DNA of 16,518 bases from Rickettsiales bacterium. Lineage in GTDB: Bacteria; Pseudomonadota; Alphaproteobacteria; Rickettsiales; Anaplasmataceae. The position numbers and the translations under genes are program-made. Below are positions 15,201 through 16,518 of this stretch, in pieces. Each line of letters begins with the position of its first letter. Position 1 is the first letter of the stretch. Location: contig JAITFM010000016.1 in the NCBI GenBank assembly GCA_031281335.1, positions 1 through 16,518 on the forward strand, written 5' to 3'. A model generated the notes under the pieces. It did not search any database and was not told the DNA's origin. It worked only from the letters and a program-made list of their open reading frames with translations.

Positions 15201-15854
15201 TTAAATTATATCTTCCACTTTGTTTATTTTATAAGCTTTGCCCATAGTTGAATTTAAAAAGACACTCTTAAAGTACACTCCTTTAACAGAAACAGGTTTA
15301 CTATTTTTAATGACTTTAAGAAAGGCTTTCAAATTTTCTAGCAAATCATCAACACCGAACTTGATGTTTCCTAATTTACCGTGGATAATACCATTTTTGT
15401 CCGTCCTAAATTTTATTTGACCAGACTTAATGGTTTTAACAGCTTCTGCAACCTTAGAAGTTATGGTACCAAATTTAGGATTAGGCATCAATCCCTTGGC
15501 ACCCAATACTTTCGCAATAGGGGTAATTTTTGCTATAAAATCAGGAGTTGTGATACACCAATTAACATCTAGTTTCCTACCCTTTTTTATTTCTTCAACT
15601 AAATCCTCCCCTCCTACAATATCAGCACCAGCTTTTTCAGCTTCTGATAAATGCTTATCTTGGGCAAAAACAGCTACTTTAATATCTTTTCCAATACCCT
15701 TAGGCAAAACTACTGTACCACGCACCTGTTCTTCAGATTTACGTGAATCCACACCTAAATTAACTGCAACATCAATTGACTCATTAAACTTTGCTGAAGC
15801 AGACTCAATAATCTTTTCTAAACATTGCTTGGGATTATCGTGATATGTACTCAT
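15201..15854 (-). CDS. rplA: 50S ribosomal protein L1
   Basis: L1 binds 23S rRNA at the mobile L1 stalk that helps release E-site tRNA, and in many bacteria also represses its own operon. The 217 residues show the L1 hallmarks: [20 protein letters not shown] (about 23-42), [12 protein letters not shown], the central [16 protein letters not shown] (about 118-133), and [15 protein letters not shown]. It is about 17 residues shorter than E. coli L1, mostly at the N-terminus. An in-frame TAG shortly upstream rules out an earlier start, and AAGG 8 nt before ATG 15854 supports this one. Only 4 bp separate it from the rplK stop, so translational coupling is likely. Confidence 0.96.
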   Translation of the reverse strand: MSTYHDNPKQCLEKIIESASAKFNESIDVAVNLGVDSRKSEEQVRGTVVLPKGIGKDIKVAVFAQDKHLSEAEKAGADIVGGEDLVEEIKKGRKLDVNWCITTPDFIAKITPIAKVLGAKGLMPNPKFGTITSKVAEAVKTIKSGQIKFRTDKNGIIHGKLGNIKFGVDDLLENLKAFLKVIKNSKPVSVKGVYFKSVFLNSTMGKAYKINKVEDII

Positions 15855-15858
15855 GTGT

Positions 15859-16299
15859 CTAACCTTCTATAACTTCTATACCCATAGATTTGGCAGTGCC
15901 TATAACCATTTTCACTGCTGAATCCTCATTATCCACTTTCATGTCAACCATTTTACATCTTGCTACCTTAATTATAGCGGACATAGGCAACTTCGCCACC
16001 AATTCTTTACCTGGATTATTGGAGCTTTTGGTCAATTTAGCTTCCTGCTTAAGCAAATAAGCAACAGGAGGACCACTGACAGTAAAATCGTGAGAGCGAT
16101 CATCCTTTATAGAGATTCGTACTGTTACTAAATCACCTACCTTATAGTTAGCGTTAGCCGTGCTAGTCACTTTATTAAAAGCTTCGCAGAACTTAGGAAC
16201 GGGTATACCACGAGGACCAAGCACTGAAGCAATTTTTGGTCCGGATACTGCCTTACCCGCTTCCATCAATAAGTTAATCTTAGCAACTATGACACTCAT
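15859..16299 (-). CDS. rplK: 50S ribosomal protein L11
   Basis: L11 binds the GTPase-associated region of 23S rRNA beside the L10-L12 stalk. The 146-residue length is normal. The C-terminal rRNA-binding domain is well kept ([13 protein letters not shown] about 76-88; ending [13 protein letters not shown]). The N-terminal domain is unusual. E. coli GMANPSPPVGPALGQ aligns with [15 protein letters not shown] (15-29), so the NPSPP core reads VSGPK and only one of its three prolines remains. FCEAFN (37-42) restores the normal pattern. ATG 16299 lies 2 bp after the nusG stop, with a GAGG site 7 nt upstream. Reading frame and flanks are intact, so the change looks like divergence rather than damage. 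Confidence 0.95.
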   Translation of the reverse strand: MSVIVAKINLLMEAGKAVSGPKIASVLGPRGIPVPKFCEAFNKVTSTANANYKVGDLVTVRISIKDDRSHDFTVSGPPVAYLLKQEAKLTKSSNNPGKELVAKLPMSAIIKVARCKMVDMKVDNEDSAVKMVIGTAKSMGIEVIEG

Positions 16300-16301
16300 A
16301 A

Positions 16302-16518
16302 TTAATCCTCTATTTTCTCTACTTGAGCTAAGTCTAACTCTATTATTGTTGGCTTACCTAGAATTGACACTTCTATATTAATAATCTTTTTCTCATCGTT
16401 AATCATATCTACTTTACCAGTAAAATTTTGAAAAAGACCATCGTTAATTTTCACCTTTTCTCCCTTTTCATAACCGTGACTTAACTTTTTCGTCTCTTGA
16501 GCATTATAAAGTGCATTA
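16302..16518 (-). CDS. nusG: Transcription termination/antitermination factor NusG, C-terminal part
   Basis: The last 72 codons of NusG are present; the N-terminal domain lies beyond the right edge. NusG binds the RNA polymerase clamp and links it to Rho or to ribosomal S10. The visible part is the KOW domain: GYEKGEKVKINDGLFQNFTG is followed by VSILGKPTIIELDLAQVEK and the stop at 16304-16302, matching the family C-terminus closely. It is the first visible gene of the minus-strand operon, and its stop is 2 bp before the rplK start. This order (nusG, rplK, rplA, rplJ, rplL, rpoB, rpoC) is the classical bacterial one, so secE would be expected upstream. Confidence 0.95.
   Translation of the reverse strand, partial: NALYNAQETKKLSHGYEKGEKVKINDGLFQNFTGKVDMINDEKKIINIEVSILGKPTIIELDLAQVEKIED

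Noticed and set aside
15430..15843. 137-codon plus-strand open frame opposite rplA
   Set aside because: It is a shadow of the ribosomal protein L1 gene; no ribosome site or independent promoter supports it.

Overview
The window is an AT-rich chromosomal segment that fits Wolbachia (Alphaproteobacteria, Rickettsiales, Anaplasmataceae). The strongest pointer is one unbroken 2842-codon gene encoding RNA polymerase beta joined to beta', an arrangement I know from Wolbachia (and independently from Helicobacter). Small intergenic palindromes containing 'GTCATCCCAG'-type modules also fit. Strain or supergroup cannot be told from the sequence by eye.

Layout, left to right. (1) 1-464, minus: 5' part of an unrecognised gene that runs off the left edge. 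(2) 664-1743, minus: prfA, release factor 1. (3) 1863-3372, plus: engB (ribosome-assembly GTPase) overlapping an acetylglutamate-kinase-like gene (argB family) whose glycine-rich active-site motifs are mostly lost. (4) 3373-3681: spacer with an 89-bp palindromic element. (5) 3682-4929, plus: iscS, cysteine desulfurase. (6) 4930-5646: 717-bp spacer between converging iscS and rpoBC, holding more palindromic repeats, a near-consensus minus-strand promoter followed by a tiny hydrophobic reading frame, and a GC-richer hairpin region. (7) 5647-16518, minus: the ribosomal protein/RNA polymerase operon, transcribed nusG (partial) - rplK - rplA - rplJ - rplL - rpoBC.

Most of the window is information-processing housekeeping: transcription (rpoBC, nusG), the L11/L1/L10/L12 part of the large ribosomal subunit, translation termination (prfA) and 50S maturation (engB), plus iron-sulfur sulfur donation (iscS). 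The operon genes are packed with gaps of 2 to 67 bp and no convincing internal terminator. No tRNA, rRNA, CRISPR array, phage module or intact insertion sequence was seen.

The items most worth following are the promoter plus micro-ORF in the 5250-5503 interval, the apparently catalytically compromised ArgB-like protein, the fusion junction and a roughly 69-residue insertion in beta, and an L11 that lacks the usual proline-rich N-terminal signature. None of these is proven here to be a new system.
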